A stretch of DNA of 64,000 nucleotides from Clostridium_AD estertheticum_D (GTDB lineage: Bacteria > Bacillota > Clostridia > Clostridiales > Clostridiaceae), in assembly GCF_018861295.1 (NCBI RefSeq), contig NZ_JAHLDM010000005.1:151460-215459 (forward strand). Direction: 5' to 3'. The notes under the pieces were generated by a model that was not told where the DNA came from, made no database searches, and saw only the letters and a program-made list of their open reading frames with translations. A program made the position numbers and the translations under genes. This document shows, one piece after another, positions 42,752-52,180 of this stretch. Every line of letters begins with the position of its first letter. Positions within the stretch are counted from its first letter, which is position 1.

Positions 42752-43390
42752 TTAAAATAATTTTTTAAAACAATGTTTGCAAAGGGAGGTTTTACCCTTA
42801 TTAGCCGAAATGCACTCATCCTTTGGTACTACTTTCCCGCATATTTCACAAATTGAATTTGAAGTAGAATTCTTAATGATTCCGGATTTAGCTTTATTTA
42901 GTTTAGATCCAATGGTATTTTTTTTATTTGATGGTGGATCATAATTTATAGGAGGATTTTTTTCTTCCCTTTCAACTATTGAATATTTCATAGCATATAT
43001 ACTTTCACCAAAAAGTTCTAGTTCAAATCGAGGATTTTCGGCATCATAAAATTCCTCAATAATAAGTCTTGTAACTTGAGCATCGTTAACTATAAGACCG
43101 CTTTTTTCTATGCCATCAAAAATACTTTTGGTTATGTTGTTTGTATCAGGATGTCTTTTGATACTTTTATAATATACCTTTAAAACGGCGATAAGAGATT
43201 CTGTTAAAAAAATGCTGGGATTCTGGCTTCTACATTGATAAGCGATTTCTTCTTCATATAAAGCATACCTATCGTGGTATTTTCCAGAATTATAAGGTAA
43301 AATGGCTCTTCCATTTGTATTAAAAAGTTTGAAATTAGATTTTGAAATGGGTGAGCCCTTTATAATGATTTTTGCATAAGTGTTATTCAT
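42752..43390 (-). CDS. RusA-like nuclease fused to a zinc ribbon
   Basis: 212 residues. Residues 1-130 resemble RusA, a phage-type Holliday-junction resolvase: GSPISKSNF, YEEEIAYQCR, then PDTNNITKSIFDGIEKSGLI and VNDAQVTRL. In E. coli RusA three aspartates are needed. Here Asp82 and Asp103 are kept but the second acidic position is Asn84. The C-terminal part (about 175-210) is a zinc ribbon with CEICGKVVPKDEC and CKHCF, not part of ordinary RusA. No phage genes are nearby, so it may be a domesticated protein. It has its own promoter region and terminator. Activity is uncertain. Confidence 0.75.
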   Translation of the reverse strand: MNNTYAKIIIKGSPISKSNFKLFNTNGRAILPYNSGKYHDRYALYEEEIAYQCRSQNPSIFLTESLIAVLKVYYKSIKRHPDTNNITKSIFDGIEKSGLIVNDAQVTRLIIEEFYDAENPRFELELFGESIYAMKYSIVEREEKNPPINYDPPSNKKNTIGSKLNKAKSGIIKNSTSNSICEICGKVVPKDECISANKGKTSLCKHCFKKLF

Positions 43391-43677
43391 ATGTTCCCCC
43401 TAGGATCTATCTTTTTAATAAACCTGCGTATATCAGTATAGCATAGAAATATAGGTATATAAGTGAGATGTTTTAAAGTGATTGTCTTATTTATTATTTA
43501 GATATAATTTCTTATTTTTTAATTTTGTGTTAGTATAAGGTAGTTGATTTGTCAATATATTCCTATATTTAGGTTTGATTAGTACAAAGAATTTATGAAT
43601 TTATGAATTTATTCTTGTATTAATTCTACTCACTTTATGAGATATAATAAAAATAAGATATAGAGGGAGGTTTTTAT

Positions 43678-44496
43678 ATGAATAACAAGTTGAGTGAATC
43701 TAAAAATTGGTTAAATATTGACGGAAAGACTATTATAGTAACTGGTGGAAACTCTGGTATTGGATTACATATAGTAAATGAACTTAAAGAAAACGGTGCC
43801 AACGTTGTTGTTGCTGATATGAATGTGGAAACTGGAAAAAAAGATGGTGTATACAATATTAAGACTAATGTTACATCAATTGATAGTATAAATGCCATGG
43901 TCTTAGAAACGGTGAAGGAGTATGGTAAGATTGACGTGTTAGTTAACAATGCTGGAATTAATCTACCAAGATTGCTTGTTGATGTATATAGTGATGAAAA
44001 AAAATATGAAATTAACGAAGATTCATTTAACAAGATGACTGCAGTAAACCAAAAGGGGATTGTGTTTGTCACCCAGGCTGTAGTTAGAGACATGTTAGCA
44101 AAAAAAATACAGGGAGTTATTATAAATATTTCTTCTGAGTCAGGTATGGAAGGTTCTGTAGGACAAAGTTTATATTCTGCAACAAAGGGTGCTGTAAATT
44201 CATATACTAGATCTTGGGCAAAGGAACTTGGAAAATTTGGTATAAAAGTAGTTGCTATAGCCCCTGGAATTAATGAGAAGACTGGACTTACAACACCTGC
44301 ATATAACGAAGCATTAGCTTATACGAGAAATATAAATGTAGATCAGTTAGACACAGGGTACGAAAAGAGTATTCCACTTGGACGTGTTGGAAAACTAGAT
44401 GAAATAGCTTATTTAGTAACTTTCCTTGCATCTGGAAAGTCTGGCTATATTACTGGAACAGTAATCAACATTTCAGGAGGAAAATCAAGAGGTTAA
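43678..44496 (+). CDS. srlD: Sorbitol-6-phosphate 2-dehydrogenase
   Basis: 272 residues, a short-chain dehydrogenase oxidising sorbitol 6-phosphate to fructose 6-phosphate with NAD+. The nucleotide loop is VTGGNSGIGLHIVNEL, NNAGIN follows, and the catalytic Tyr-x3-Lys is in YSATKGAVNSY. The closing GYITGTVINISGGKSRG is typical of SrlD/GutB. The ATG follows AGGGAGG. It is the first gene of the sorbitol operon; the intergenic region before it has no clear promoter I could call. Confidence 0.92.
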   Translation: MNNKLSESKNWLNIDGKTIIVTGGNSGIGLHIVNELKENGANVVVADMNVETGKKDGVYNIKTNVTSIDSINAMVLETVKEYGKIDVLVNNAGINLPRLLVDVYSDEKKYEINEDSFNKMTAVNQKGIVFVTQAVVRDMLAKKIQGVIINISSESGMEGSVGQSLYSATKGAVNSYTRSWAKELGKFGIKVVAIAPGINEKTGLTTPAYNEALAYTRNINVDQLDTGYEKSIPLGRVGKLDEIAYLVTFLASGKSGYITGTVINISGGKSRG

Positions 44497-44512
44497 ACAG
44501 GAGGAGTTTAGT

Positions 44513-46210
44513 GTGATAGATAAGAAAAATGAAGTCTTGGAGTGTAATAGAGTAATTAATAATTTTGACCAAGATAACAGCTATAGACATCTAAGTAACC
44601 CTACAACTCCCACTGATTTTAATGATTTTCATTGTAGGATTTCGTATTTATTAGATCAATTAATAAATACGGAAAATTACCTAAATATCATGGATCTTTC
44701 AGAGAAAATGAATGTTAGTAGAGGTACAGTAAATAATGACCTAAGAAAAACAAAAGAGCTTTTAAGAAAATATGATGCTGAAATTTTGGGAGTTACAAAC
44801 AAGGGTATTAAGTTAAAATGCAATGAATTTAGTAAACGCTTAATTCTTATTTATGAGGTGTTTGATTACTTTAAATGCGATGTCGATATAGACAATAAAA
44901 CCATCGACCTTTTAGAATTATTAGCTCAGCATTATAAGTTTAATGACCAAATGGAGCTACTTTTTTATAAGTCAACATTAGTAACTATTGATAGAATAAA
45001 AAAAGGAAGGAATCTAAAAACGTCTATTCCTATGTACAAAAATTTTGAAATTAACAGTAAAACACTTAATGACTTTATTATGGAGATTGAAAATATCTAT
45101 AAAATAAAATTTAATTATGAAGATATTGATTTTATATCATTCCCTATTAATACAAGAAATTCTGCACATACTGGAAATATAGAAAATACTGTAAATCAAG
45201 AAATATTACTGCAGATTGTTAAACAAATGCTTGTTAGCATAAGGGAACGTTTCATGATTGAAATTAACGAGAAAACTTTTTATAATAAGGTAAGGCATCA
45301 TTTATTATTTTTAATTAACCGATTAATATTTAGAATTCCTGTAAACGATATTTTTTCTGATCAAATCAAAATTAGATTTCCATTAGCTTTCGAATTGGCG
45401 AAAATATCAATGAGTGTTCTTCAAAAACAATATCATCTGATGGGTACAGAAATTGACATAAGTTATCTCGCAGTATATTTTGCTCTAATATTGGATGACA
45501 GGAAGGTTTATTATAAAAGTAAAAATAGTGACGGAAATATTGCCGTTGTGACTAATAATGGCAGAGGCACTTTTGAACTGATACGAAAGCAGTTGCAAGA
45601 AATAGTTGGATTAAACTCTAACATTGATTTATTGACTGTTTCAGAGTTGAAAATTAAGGATGTATCCAATTATGGAATGATTTTTAGCACAGAAAATATT
45701 ATAAGTGATAGGCACTTGCCTATTATAAAAATAGATGGAATTATCGATCAAGATTCTATTACCCAAAAGCTCAAAGAGCTTAAAAAGAAAAATCTAGAAC
45801 CTATTGCAAACATAATGAAACTAGAAAATCTTAAAATATTATATCTAGATGGCTCTGTAAGCTACAGAGATAATGTAAAAATAATTACGAGTAAGCTTAT
45901 TGATGAAGAGTATGTTTCTAGTGATATTTACAGTATATTTGAGAAAAAAGACAACTTGAGTTCGATGATTTATGAAAATGGAGTGGCATTTCCTCATTTA
46001 ATAGATAAAAAAATAAATAACTTTAGTCTAACTATAGGTATCATAAAACCTAACACTGACAAATTAAAAATTATATTATTTTTGTTAATACCAGAAAATA
46101 TGGATAATCAGCAAGAAGGGGCATTGCTGAAGATTTATGATGAAATATTCACCATAATAAGTGACAAAGAACTTGTTATCAAACTTCAAGATATAGAAGA
46201 TATTTATTGA
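44513..46210 (+). CDS. gutR: BglG/MtlR-type PTS-regulated transcription regulator
   Basis: 565 residues. An N-terminal helix-turn-helix (LNIMDLSEKMNVSRGTVNNDLRK) at about 60-85 is followed by two PRD domains, a PTS EIIB-like part and a C-terminal EIIA-like domain with GVAFPHLIDKK, whose His is the expected phosphorylation site. The first PRD lacks the usual His in its DHI position (LLFYKSTLVTIDRIKKG), while the second keeps RHHLLFLINRL. It should sense sorbitol PTS activity and control this operon. GTG 44513 follows GGAGGAGTT. The symbol follows common usage for clostridial gut operons and is tentative. Confidence 0.8.
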   Translation: MIDKKNEVLECNRVINNFDQDNSYRHLSNPTTPTDFNDFHCRISYLLDQLINTENYLNIMDLSEKMNVSRGTVNNDLRKTKELLRKYDAEILGVTNKGIKLKCNEFSKRLILIYEVFDYFKCDVDIDNKTIDLLELLAQHYKFNDQMELLFYKSTLVTIDRIKKGRNLKTSIPMYKNFEINSKTLNDFIMEIENIYKIKFNYEDIDFISFPINTRNSAHTGNIENTVNQEILLQIVKQMLVSIRERFMIEINEKTFYNKVRHHLLFLINRLIFRIPVNDIFSDQIKIRFPLAFELAKISMSVLQKQYHLMGTEIDISYLAVYFALILDDRKVYYKSKNSDGNIAVVTNNGRGTFELIRKQLQEIVGLNSNIDLLTVSELKIKDVSNYGMIFSTENIISDRHLPIIKIDGIIDQDSITQKLKELKKKNLEPIANIMKLENLKILYLDGSVSYRDNVKIITSKLIDEEYVSSDIYSIFEKKDNLSSMIYENGVAFPHLIDKKINNFSLTIGIIKPNTDKLKIILFLLIPENMDNQQEGALLKIYDEIFTIISDKELVIKLQDIEDIY

Positions 46211-46243
46211 TTTACAATTATTTAATGAAAGGAAGTTGATAAG

Positions 46244-46690
46244 ATGACGTTTAAATATATGCTTATACTCGGTGTGGTTGTAATGTTATCCTTTGCCTTG
46301 CAATATTTTTTAGGATTCAAGCAAATTAAACATTTTAATGATGAATATATAAGACTAAGAAAGGAGGGCAGAGTATCTATAGGAAGGCTTGCTGGTAAAA
46401 TTCAATCAGGTACTATAATACTTTTTGCACTTGATAAAAATGATAGAATAAGGTATGGAAGAAAAATACAGGGAACTACAATATTAGCTAAGTTTAAGGA
46501 TTTCAACACATTTAATGGTAGAGAAATTGGCAAAATCACATTGAAAGATGAAGAAATGAAGAAAGAGATAAAAATAACTCGTAAAGCAGTATTAGATGCT
46601 GTCAACAGCTATAACATTGTAAAAAATGGAGAAATTATTCCTGAAAAGAAATCACCATTCGGAAAAGTATATGAAAAATTGGTTCATTGA
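46244..46690 (+). CDS. gutM: Glucitol operon activator GutM/SrlM
   Basis: 148 residues. One N-terminal membrane helix (LILGVVVMLSFALQYFLGF) is followed by a cytoplasmic domain with RVSIGRLAGKIQSGTIILFALDKN, the usual GutM core. In E. coli, GutM acts with GutR on the sorbitol operon. It follows the regulator and precedes the transport genes, as in many Firmicutes. The ATG follows AAAGGAAGTTG. Here it appears to be membrane-tethered. Confidence 0.88.
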   Translation: MTFKYMLILGVVVMLSFALQYFLGFKQIKHFNDEYIRLRKEGRVSIGRLAGKIQSGTIILFALDKNDRIRYGRKIQGTTILAKFKDFNTFNGREIGKITLKDEEMKKEIKITRKAVLDAVNSYNIVKNGEIIPEKKSPFGKVYEKLVH

Positions 46691-46739
46691 TATTCCAATT
46701 TTTAATTAATTTCATAAATATTTTAATAGGAGGCGCATT

Positions 46740-47786
46740 ATGAAAATTATAACAGTTATTGGAGCCGGTCAGATGGCCTCTGCTTTATCTTTCCCTGCAA
46801 TTGAAAATGGTAATAAGGTACGATTAGTTGGTACGCCACTGGATAGAAGTGTTATCGATTCTGTAAAGAATATAGGGTTTCATCCTACATTAAAACGTCA
46901 ATTGCCTAAAACAGGAATTGAGTGTTATCAAATCGAAGAAGTAAATAAAGCATTAGATGGAGCTGATGTCGTTATATGTGGGGTTAGTAGCTTTGGTGTT
47001 GATTGGTTTGCGGAAAATATATTGCCTATCATACCTGAAAACATTCCTATTCTTTCAATAACAAAAGGGATGATTGACTTAGAGGATGGAAGTATGATTA
47101 CTTATCCACAATACTTTGAAAGTAAGCTTCCAGCTAATAAGAAACTTTCTATTAATGCTATAGGTGGTCCATGTACTAGTTATGAACTTGCTGATAAAGA
47201 TCATTCTGTCGTTGCATTTTGTGGACATGATATTGAAACCCTTAGAATGCTTAAGAGCTTGTTTGAATCTCCATACTATCATATAAGTCTTTCTACAGAT
47301 GTTGTAGGTGTTGAATGTGCAGTAGCACTAAAAAATGCCTATGCATTGGGTGTATCACTCGCTATTGGACTGGCTATTGGACCTGACGGCTTAGGCCATG
47401 AGCATTATAATTCTCAGGCTGGGCTTTTCGGACAAAGCGTAAAGGAAATGAAACATCTTCTTGAAATAGTTGGTGGTGGTGACGAAAATATTATATTATC
47501 TGCTGGTGACCTTTATGTAACTGTTTTTGGTGGACGTACTCGTAAAGTCGGAACCCTACTTGGGCAAGGTTTCTCAATTGAAGAATCTATTAAACGATTA
47601 GAAGGAGTAACACTTGAATCAATAGTTATTGCCACTCGTACTGCACGAGGGGTGCGTGCTCTTGCCAAAAGAGGGGTTGTGAAGCTCAGTGATTTTCCAC
47701 TGCTAATACATGTTGATAATATAATAAATGCTGGTGCTACTGCAGTTGATATTCCATGGTCATCTTTTGAATCAGAAAAAATATAA
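46740..47786 (+). CDS. GpsA-like NAD-dependent dehydrogenase within the sorbitol operon
   Basis: 348 residues. The Rossmann loop is ITVIGAGQMASALSFPAIEN, followed by ITKGM, GGPCTSYEL and VECAVALKNAYALGVSLAIGL, all features of glycerol-3-phosphate dehydrogenases. It lies 53 bases before srlA, in the middle of the sorbitol genes, and is not a general gpsA locus. It may act on a polyol phosphate related to sorbitol 6-phosphate. I do not know the substrate. The ATG follows AGGAGGCGC. The key lysine of the family appears in ALKNAY. Confidence 0.8.
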   Translation: MKIITVIGAGQMASALSFPAIENGNKVRLVGTPLDRSVIDSVKNIGFHPTLKRQLPKTGIECYQIEEVNKALDGADVVICGVSSFGVDWFAENILPIIPENIPILSITKGMIDLEDGSMITYPQYFESKLPANKKLSINAIGGPCTSYELADKDHSVVAFCGHDIETLRMLKSLFESPYYHISLSTDVVGVECAVALKNAYALGVSLAIGLAIGPDGLGHEHYNSQAGLFGQSVKEMKHLLEIVGGGDENIILSAGDLYVTVFGGRTRKVGTLLGQGFSIEESIKRLEGVTLESIVIATRTARGVRALAKRGVVKLSDFPLLIHVDNIINAGATAVDIPWSSFESEKI

Positions 47787-47853
47787 TGGTGAAAAATTAA
47801 TCACCTTATAAATAATACTTATATAAAATACAATAAAAAAAGGGGTGCATAAA

Positions 47854-48399
47854 ATGGATTTAACTATTAAGATTGCAGAAGGATTTATAGGATTGTTTCA
47901 AATAGGATCAAAAACCTTTCTAAGCTGGATGACAGGTATTGTACCATTAGTATTGTTGTTACTCGTATTTATGAATACTGTAATTAATTTAATTGGTCAA
48001 GAGAAAGTTAATAGGTTTGCACAATGGGCTTCAAAATACTCTTTAATGAGAAATATGGTGTTACCTTTTGTTGCATCGTTTACGTTATGTAATCCAGCAG
48101 CATTTACTTTAGGAAAATTTTTACCTGAATTTTATAAACCTAGTTATTATGCAGCTGTTGGACAATATTGTCATACAAGCAGCGGTATATTCCCACATAT
48201 TAATCCAGGTGAGTTATTTCTTTATCTAGGAGTTTCAGCTGGTATTACAACTCTTGGTTTAAGTGTTACTCCACTAGCAATACGATATCTTCTTGTTGGA
48301 TTTGTAATGAATGCTGTAGGTGCTTATGTTACTGATTTTACAACAGCATATGTTTGTAAGAAATCTGGTATTAAATTAAGTAAAATAGCTAAAGTATAA
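47854..48399 (+). CDS. srlA: PTS sorbitol-specific EIIC subunit
   Basis: 181 residues, with about four membrane helices. It is the first membrane subunit of the sorbitol phosphotransferase system; with SrlE it forms the translocation path. SWMTGIVPLVLLLLVF and GQYCHTSSGIFPHINPGEL are conserved in SrlA/GutA. I chose ATG 47854 because AAAGGGG lies 8 bases upstream; the GTG at 47845 overlaps that site. The stop overlaps the frame of the next gene. Confidence 0.92.
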   Translation: MDLTIKIAEGFIGLFQIGSKTFLSWMTGIVPLVLLLLVFMNTVINLIGQEKVNRFAQWASKYSLMRNMVLPFVASFTLCNPAAFTLGKFLPEFYKPSYYAAVGQYCHTSSGIFPHINPGELFLYLGVSAGITTLGLSVTPLAIRYLLVGFVMNAVGAYVTDFTTAYVCKKSGIKLSKIAKV

Positions 48400-48413
48400 T
48401 GGGGGGTAAAATA

Positions 48414-49418
48414 ATGAGTAAATATAATAGTATAAGAATTGAAAAAGGTCAAGGCGGATGGGGTGGTCCTTTTGTAGTGACACCTACCGACCAAAAAAAT
48501 AAATTTGTCTATATTGTTGGTGGAGGAGAAAAACCAGCAATTGTAGATAAAATAGTTGAATTAACAGGAATGGAAGCAGTAAATGGATTTAAAACCTCGA
48601 TTCCTGATAATGAGACAGCTTTAGTAGTCATTGACTGTGGTGGGACATTAAGATGTGGAGTTTATCCACAAAAGGGCATCCCTACTATAAACATTATTCC
48701 AACAGGAAAATCAGGTCCTTTGGCAAAATATATTACTGAAGAGCTTTATGTATCTAATGTTGGACTAGACCAAATTACATTAACAGATGAAACAGCAAAA
48801 GCAACCACTTCTTCTGCTAGTGAACATGAAGCACCTAAGACAGCAGGATACTCAACAGACAAGAAACTAACTGCACAAAACGCTGAAAAGGGAAGTATTG
48901 TTGCTAAGTTCGGTATGGGAGCTGGTAAAGCAATTGCTATAATGTTACAAGCTTCAAGGGAAGCTGTTCAAACAATGATTAACACAATTATACCTTTCAT
49001 GGCATTTGTTGCAATGTTGATTGGTATCATACAAGGAAGCGGAATTGGTAATCTTTTTGCAAAGATTATGTCACCACTCGCTGGTAATGTATGGGGTTTA
49101 ATGCTTATTGGATTCATATGTTCATTGCCTGTTCTTTCACCATTACTAGGACCGGGTGCTGTTATTGCTCAGGTAATAGGAACTCTAATTGGTGTTGAAA
49201 TAGGAAAAGGAAATATAAATCCAAACTTAGCATTACCTGCACTGTTCGCTATTAATACCCAGAATGCTTGTGACTTTATACCAGTTGGATTAGGGCTAGA
49301 GGAAGCAGATCCTGAGACAGTCGAAGTAGGAGTTCCGTCGGTATTATACTCAAGATTTTTAAATGGAGTACCACGTGTATTTGTAGCTTGGTTAGCAAGT
49401 TTCGGTTTATATCGATAA
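48414..49418 (+). CDS. srlE: PTS sorbitol-specific EIIBC subunit
   Basis: 334 residues. The first 120 form the EIIB domain (IRIEKGQGGWGGPFV) with the phosphocysteine in VVIDCGGTLRCGVYP. A linker of about 40 residues leads to a membrane part with MINTIIPFMAFVAMLIGII and a terminal CDFIPVGLGLEEADPETV segment. ATG 48414 follows GGGGGGT and is preferred over the ATG at 48399 that overlaps srlA. It sits between srlA and srlB, as in E. coli and C. beijerinckii. Confidence 0.93.
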   Translation: MSKYNSIRIEKGQGGWGGPFVVTPTDQKNKFVYIVGGGEKPAIVDKIVELTGMEAVNGFKTSIPDNETALVVIDCGGTLRCGVYPQKGIPTINIIPTGKSGPLAKYITEELYVSNVGLDQITLTDETAKATTSSASEHEAPKTAGYSTDKKLTAQNAEKGSIVAKFGMGAGKAIAIMLQASREAVQTMINTIIPFMAFVAMLIGIIQGSGIGNLFAKIMSPLAGNVWGLMLIGFICSLPVLSPLLGPGAVIAQVIGTLIGVEIGKGNINPNLALPALFAINTQNACDFIPVGLGLEEADPETVEVGVPSVLYSRFLNGVPRVFVAWLASFGLYR

Positions 49419-49437
49419 ATTAAAAAAGGAGGATTAA

Positions 49438-49803
49438 ATGATGATTTATGCTACAGAAATTCAAGAAATTGGTTTAAATGCAAAAGAATTTTTAAATGAA
49501 GAAATTATGGTGTTATTCGGATTTAATGCTCCACCTGACTTAAGACCATATTGCTTTCTTATTGATCAAAATAAGTTAGACGATTTCATAGAAGTTGACG
49601 ATACACTTCTTATAAATGATGATAGTTATAAAATTATAGCGGTTGGCGACCAGGTCAACAAAAACTTGAAGGATTTGGGACATATTACAATAAATTTTAA
49701 AGGCGATACAAGTAATTTGATGGCAGGTTCCTTATATGTTGAAAAGAAAGCAATAAGTAATATTGAGGTAGGAACAAAAATTATTATTGAAAAAAACAAC
49801 TAG
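49438..49803 (+). CDS. srlB: PTS sorbitol-specific EIIA subunit
   Basis: 121 residues, soluble. It passes phosphate from HPr to SrlE. The family core GFNAPPDLRPYCFLIDQNKL and LKDLGHITINFKG are clear. In E. coli SrlB the corresponding region reads YCFIHCHG with the annotated phosphohistidine, but this protein has YCFLIDQN and no His there; the only conserved His is 82 in LGHITINF. The ATG follows AAGGAGG. It lies 19 bases after srlE. Confidence 0.9.
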   Translation: MMIYATEIQEIGLNAKEFLNEEIMVLFGFNAPPDLRPYCFLIDQNKLDDFIEVDDTLLINDDSYKIIAVGDQVNKNLKDLGHITINFKGDTSNLMAGSLYVEKKAISNIEVGTKIIIEKNN

Positions 49804-49818
49804 AGAGGAATGGTTACT

Positions 49819-50478
49819 ATGTTTTTAGATACAGCTAATATCAATGAGATAAATGAATGTATGAAGACAGGAGTATTAAAAGGGATAACTACAAATCCTA
49901 CAATTCTTCTTAAAGAAAATATAAACAGGTTTAAGCAGATAGAAAATATTCTTGGAACTAATACAGAACTACTATTTGTTCAACTCATTGGTGATACACT
50001 AGAAGAACTGTATGATGATTATGAAAAGCTTAAGAATATCAAGGGATGTAAAAAAATTGCTTACAAGGTACCTATAAATCTTATAGGATTAGAAGTTGTA
50101 AATAAAATTAAATCTAATAATCCTAAAACTATTGTATTAGGTACAGCCATTTACTCAGCTGATCAAGGAATTTTAGCTGCGTTAGCTGGGTGTGATTATG
50201 TAGCACCTTATGTTAATAGAATGTCAAATAATAATATAAACCCATTTGATGCTATTTCAAAAATGAGGTTGTTCTATGATGATAGAGAACTTGAATGTAA
50301 AATTTTGGCGGCAAGCTTCAAGAACACTAACCAAATACTAGATGCATTAGAGGCTGGAGCGCATACATGTACTATTCCAACTGACCTCTTTAAGCAGATG
50401 GTTAACAAGGATTTAGCATTAAATGCTATTAAAGTATTTAATCATGATGGACAAAAGCTTGATGAAATGACGAAATAA
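49819..50478 (+). CDS. fsa: Transaldolase-like fructose-6-phosphate aldolase
   Basis: 219 residues, the short FSA/TalC class. It cleaves or joins fructose 6-phosphate using a Schiff-base lysine; the likely lysine is in KIAYKVPIN. MFLDTANINEINE and GITTNPTILLKE are signature stretches. The C. beijerinckii gut operon has a similar orfX. ATG 49819 is chosen because GAGAGG lies 10 bases upstream and would overlap the ATG at 49810. It is the last operon gene; its product fits fructose 6-phosphate formed by SrlD. Confidence 0.85.
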   Translation: MFLDTANINEINECMKTGVLKGITTNPTILLKENINRFKQIENILGTNTELLFVQLIGDTLEELYDDYEKLKNIKGCKKIAYKVPINLIGLEVVNKIKSNNPKTIVLGTAIYSADQGILAALAGCDYVAPYVNRMSNNNINPFDAISKMRLFYDDRELECKILAASFKNTNQILDALEAGAHTCTIPTDLFKQMVNKDLALNAIKVFNHDGQKLDEMTK

Positions 50479-50803
50479 GTATAAACATTTATGTTTTCTC
50501 CTTAGTTATAATAGGAGATTGCATAGGTGTTTTCTTTTCCTTGATATACTAAAATCAATAAAATTATTTTCGTTAATGTATAGAGTTTAGGAATAACAAC
50601 GAGTTTTGTTGAAACAATTAATAGAGTATTGTATAATTAACTAAAGAAAACTTATTTTGATATATTTGTATGAGTATAATTTTATTGAAATATTTTTTGT
50701 AGAATTGAGTAAAATACTTAGTAGTAACTACTATAACATTTATAATACGGACAGTTGATAGAATTATAAAAACACTATTTAATTTTTTTAGGGAGGTATA
50801 TTT
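50479..50803 (+). other. Intergenic region between the sorbitol operon and pgi
   Basis: About 325 AT-rich bases. TCTCCTTA at 50499-50506 or so pairs with TAGGAGA after a 6-base loop and may end the sorbitol operon, but has no T run. The pgi promoter must lie here; CTACTATAACATTTATAAT near 50740 is a loose match. I see no ORF or known RNA motif. Confidence 0.4.
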
Positions 50804-52156
50804 ATGACAAAAGGCTTATCTTTAAATTTAACTAAGGTGGCTTCTTTTTTAGAAGAACATGAAATTAAGTATCTACAACCGATGGTAACAGCAGCACACG
50901 ATATGTTACATAATAAAACAGGACAGGGAAATGATTTTTTAGGTTGGATTGATCTTCCCGTGGATTATAACAAAGAGGAATTTGCAAGAATAAAAAAAGC
51001 ATCAGAAAAGATAAGAAATAATTCAGATGTGCTTATAGTAATTGGAATTGGTGGTTCTTACTTAGGATCTAGAGCTGCAATAGAAATGTTATCTCATACA
51101 TTTCATTCTAGTCTTTCAAAAGATAAAAGAAAATCGCCAATCATATACTATGTTGGTAATAACTTAAGTTCAACATATATGGCTGATTTACTTGAAGCTA
51201 TTGAAGGAAAAGACATTTCAGTTAATGTTATATCAAAATCTGGAACTACAACTGAACCAGCTGTAGCTTTTAGAATTTTCAAAGCTTATTTGGAAAAGAA
51301 ATATGGAAAAGATGGAGCAAAAGAAAGAATATATGCAACTACTGATAAAGCAAAAGGTGCTTTGAAAACTCTTGCAGATGCAGAAGGATATGAAACTTTT
51401 GTTATTCCAGATGATGTTGGAGGAAGATTTACGGTCTTAACACCTGTTGGATTACTACCTATTGCAACAGCAGGCATCGACATAGAAGAAATGATGAAAG
51501 GCGCTGCAGCTGCAAGACAGGCATACAGTATGCCAGAATTAGAAAAAAATGATGCCTATAAATATGCAGTGACTAGAAATATTCTTTACCGAAAGGGTAA
51601 AACTACAGAAATATTAGTGAATTATGAACCATGTATGCACTATTTTGGTGAGTGGTGGAAGCAATTATATGGTGAGAGTGAAGGTAAAGATGGTAAGGGA
51701 ATATTCCCAGCAGCAGTTGATTTTTCAACAGATTTGCATTCTATGGGACAATATATCCAAGAGGGATTAAGAAATATATCTGAGACAGTAATTAATGTTG
51801 AAAAACCTAGAAAGAATATTGTAATTGAAGAAAATGCTGAAAACATAGATGGATTAAATTTCTTAGCAGGAAATACATTGGATTATGTAAATAAGAAAGC
51901 ATTTGAAGGTACTATCTTAGCACATAATGATGGTGGGGTACCTAATATAGTAGTTGATGTACCAGAATTAACTGCTTATTATTTCGGATATTTAGTTTAC
52001 TTCTTTGAAAAGGCTTGTGGAATTAGCGGTTACTTATCAGGAATAAATCCTTTCAATCAACCAGGAGTTGAAGCATACAAGAAAAATATGTTTGCGCTTC
52101 TTGGAAAGACTGGATATGAGTCTCTGAAAGCGGAATTAGAAAAAAGATTAGATTAA
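50804..52156 (+). CDS. pgi: Glucose-6-phosphate isomerase
   Basis: 450 residues. It interconverts glucose 6-phosphate and fructose 6-phosphate. VIGIGGSYLGSRAAIEML and ISKSGTTTEPAVAF are the two PGI phosphate-binding regions, followed by the catalytic Glu region (GESEGKDGKG). The size matches the short bacterial class. The ATG follows AGGGAGGT. It is monocistronic, ending at a strong terminator, and may receive fructose 6-phosphate from the sorbitol operon upstream. Confidence 0.97.
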   Translation: MTKGLSLNLTKVASFLEEHEIKYLQPMVTAAHDMLHNKTGQGNDFLGWIDLPVDYNKEEFARIKKASEKIRNNSDVLIVIGIGGSYLGSRAAIEMLSHTFHSSLSKDKRKSPIIYYVGNNLSSTYMADLLEAIEGKDISVNVISKSGTTTEPAVAFRIFKAYLEKKYGKDGAKERIYATTDKAKGALKTLADAEGYETFVIPDDVGGRFTVLTPVGLLPIATAGIDIEEMMKGAAAARQAYSMPELEKNDAYKYAVTRNILYRKGKTTEILVNYEPCMHYFGEWWKQLYGESEGKDGKGIFPAAVDFSTDLHSMGQYIQEGLRNISETVINVEKPRKNIVIEENAENIDGLNFLAGNTLDYVNKKAFEGTILAHNDGGVPNIVVDVPELTAYYFGYLVYFFEKACGISGYLSGINPFNQPGVEAYKKNMFALLGKTGYESLKAELEKRLD

Positions 52157-52180
52157 TTATCAGCAAATAGCAACAAATGT

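Noticed and set aside
42752..43390. RusA-like gene as part of a prophage
   Set aside because: No other phage gene, integrase or attachment site is visible within several kilobases.
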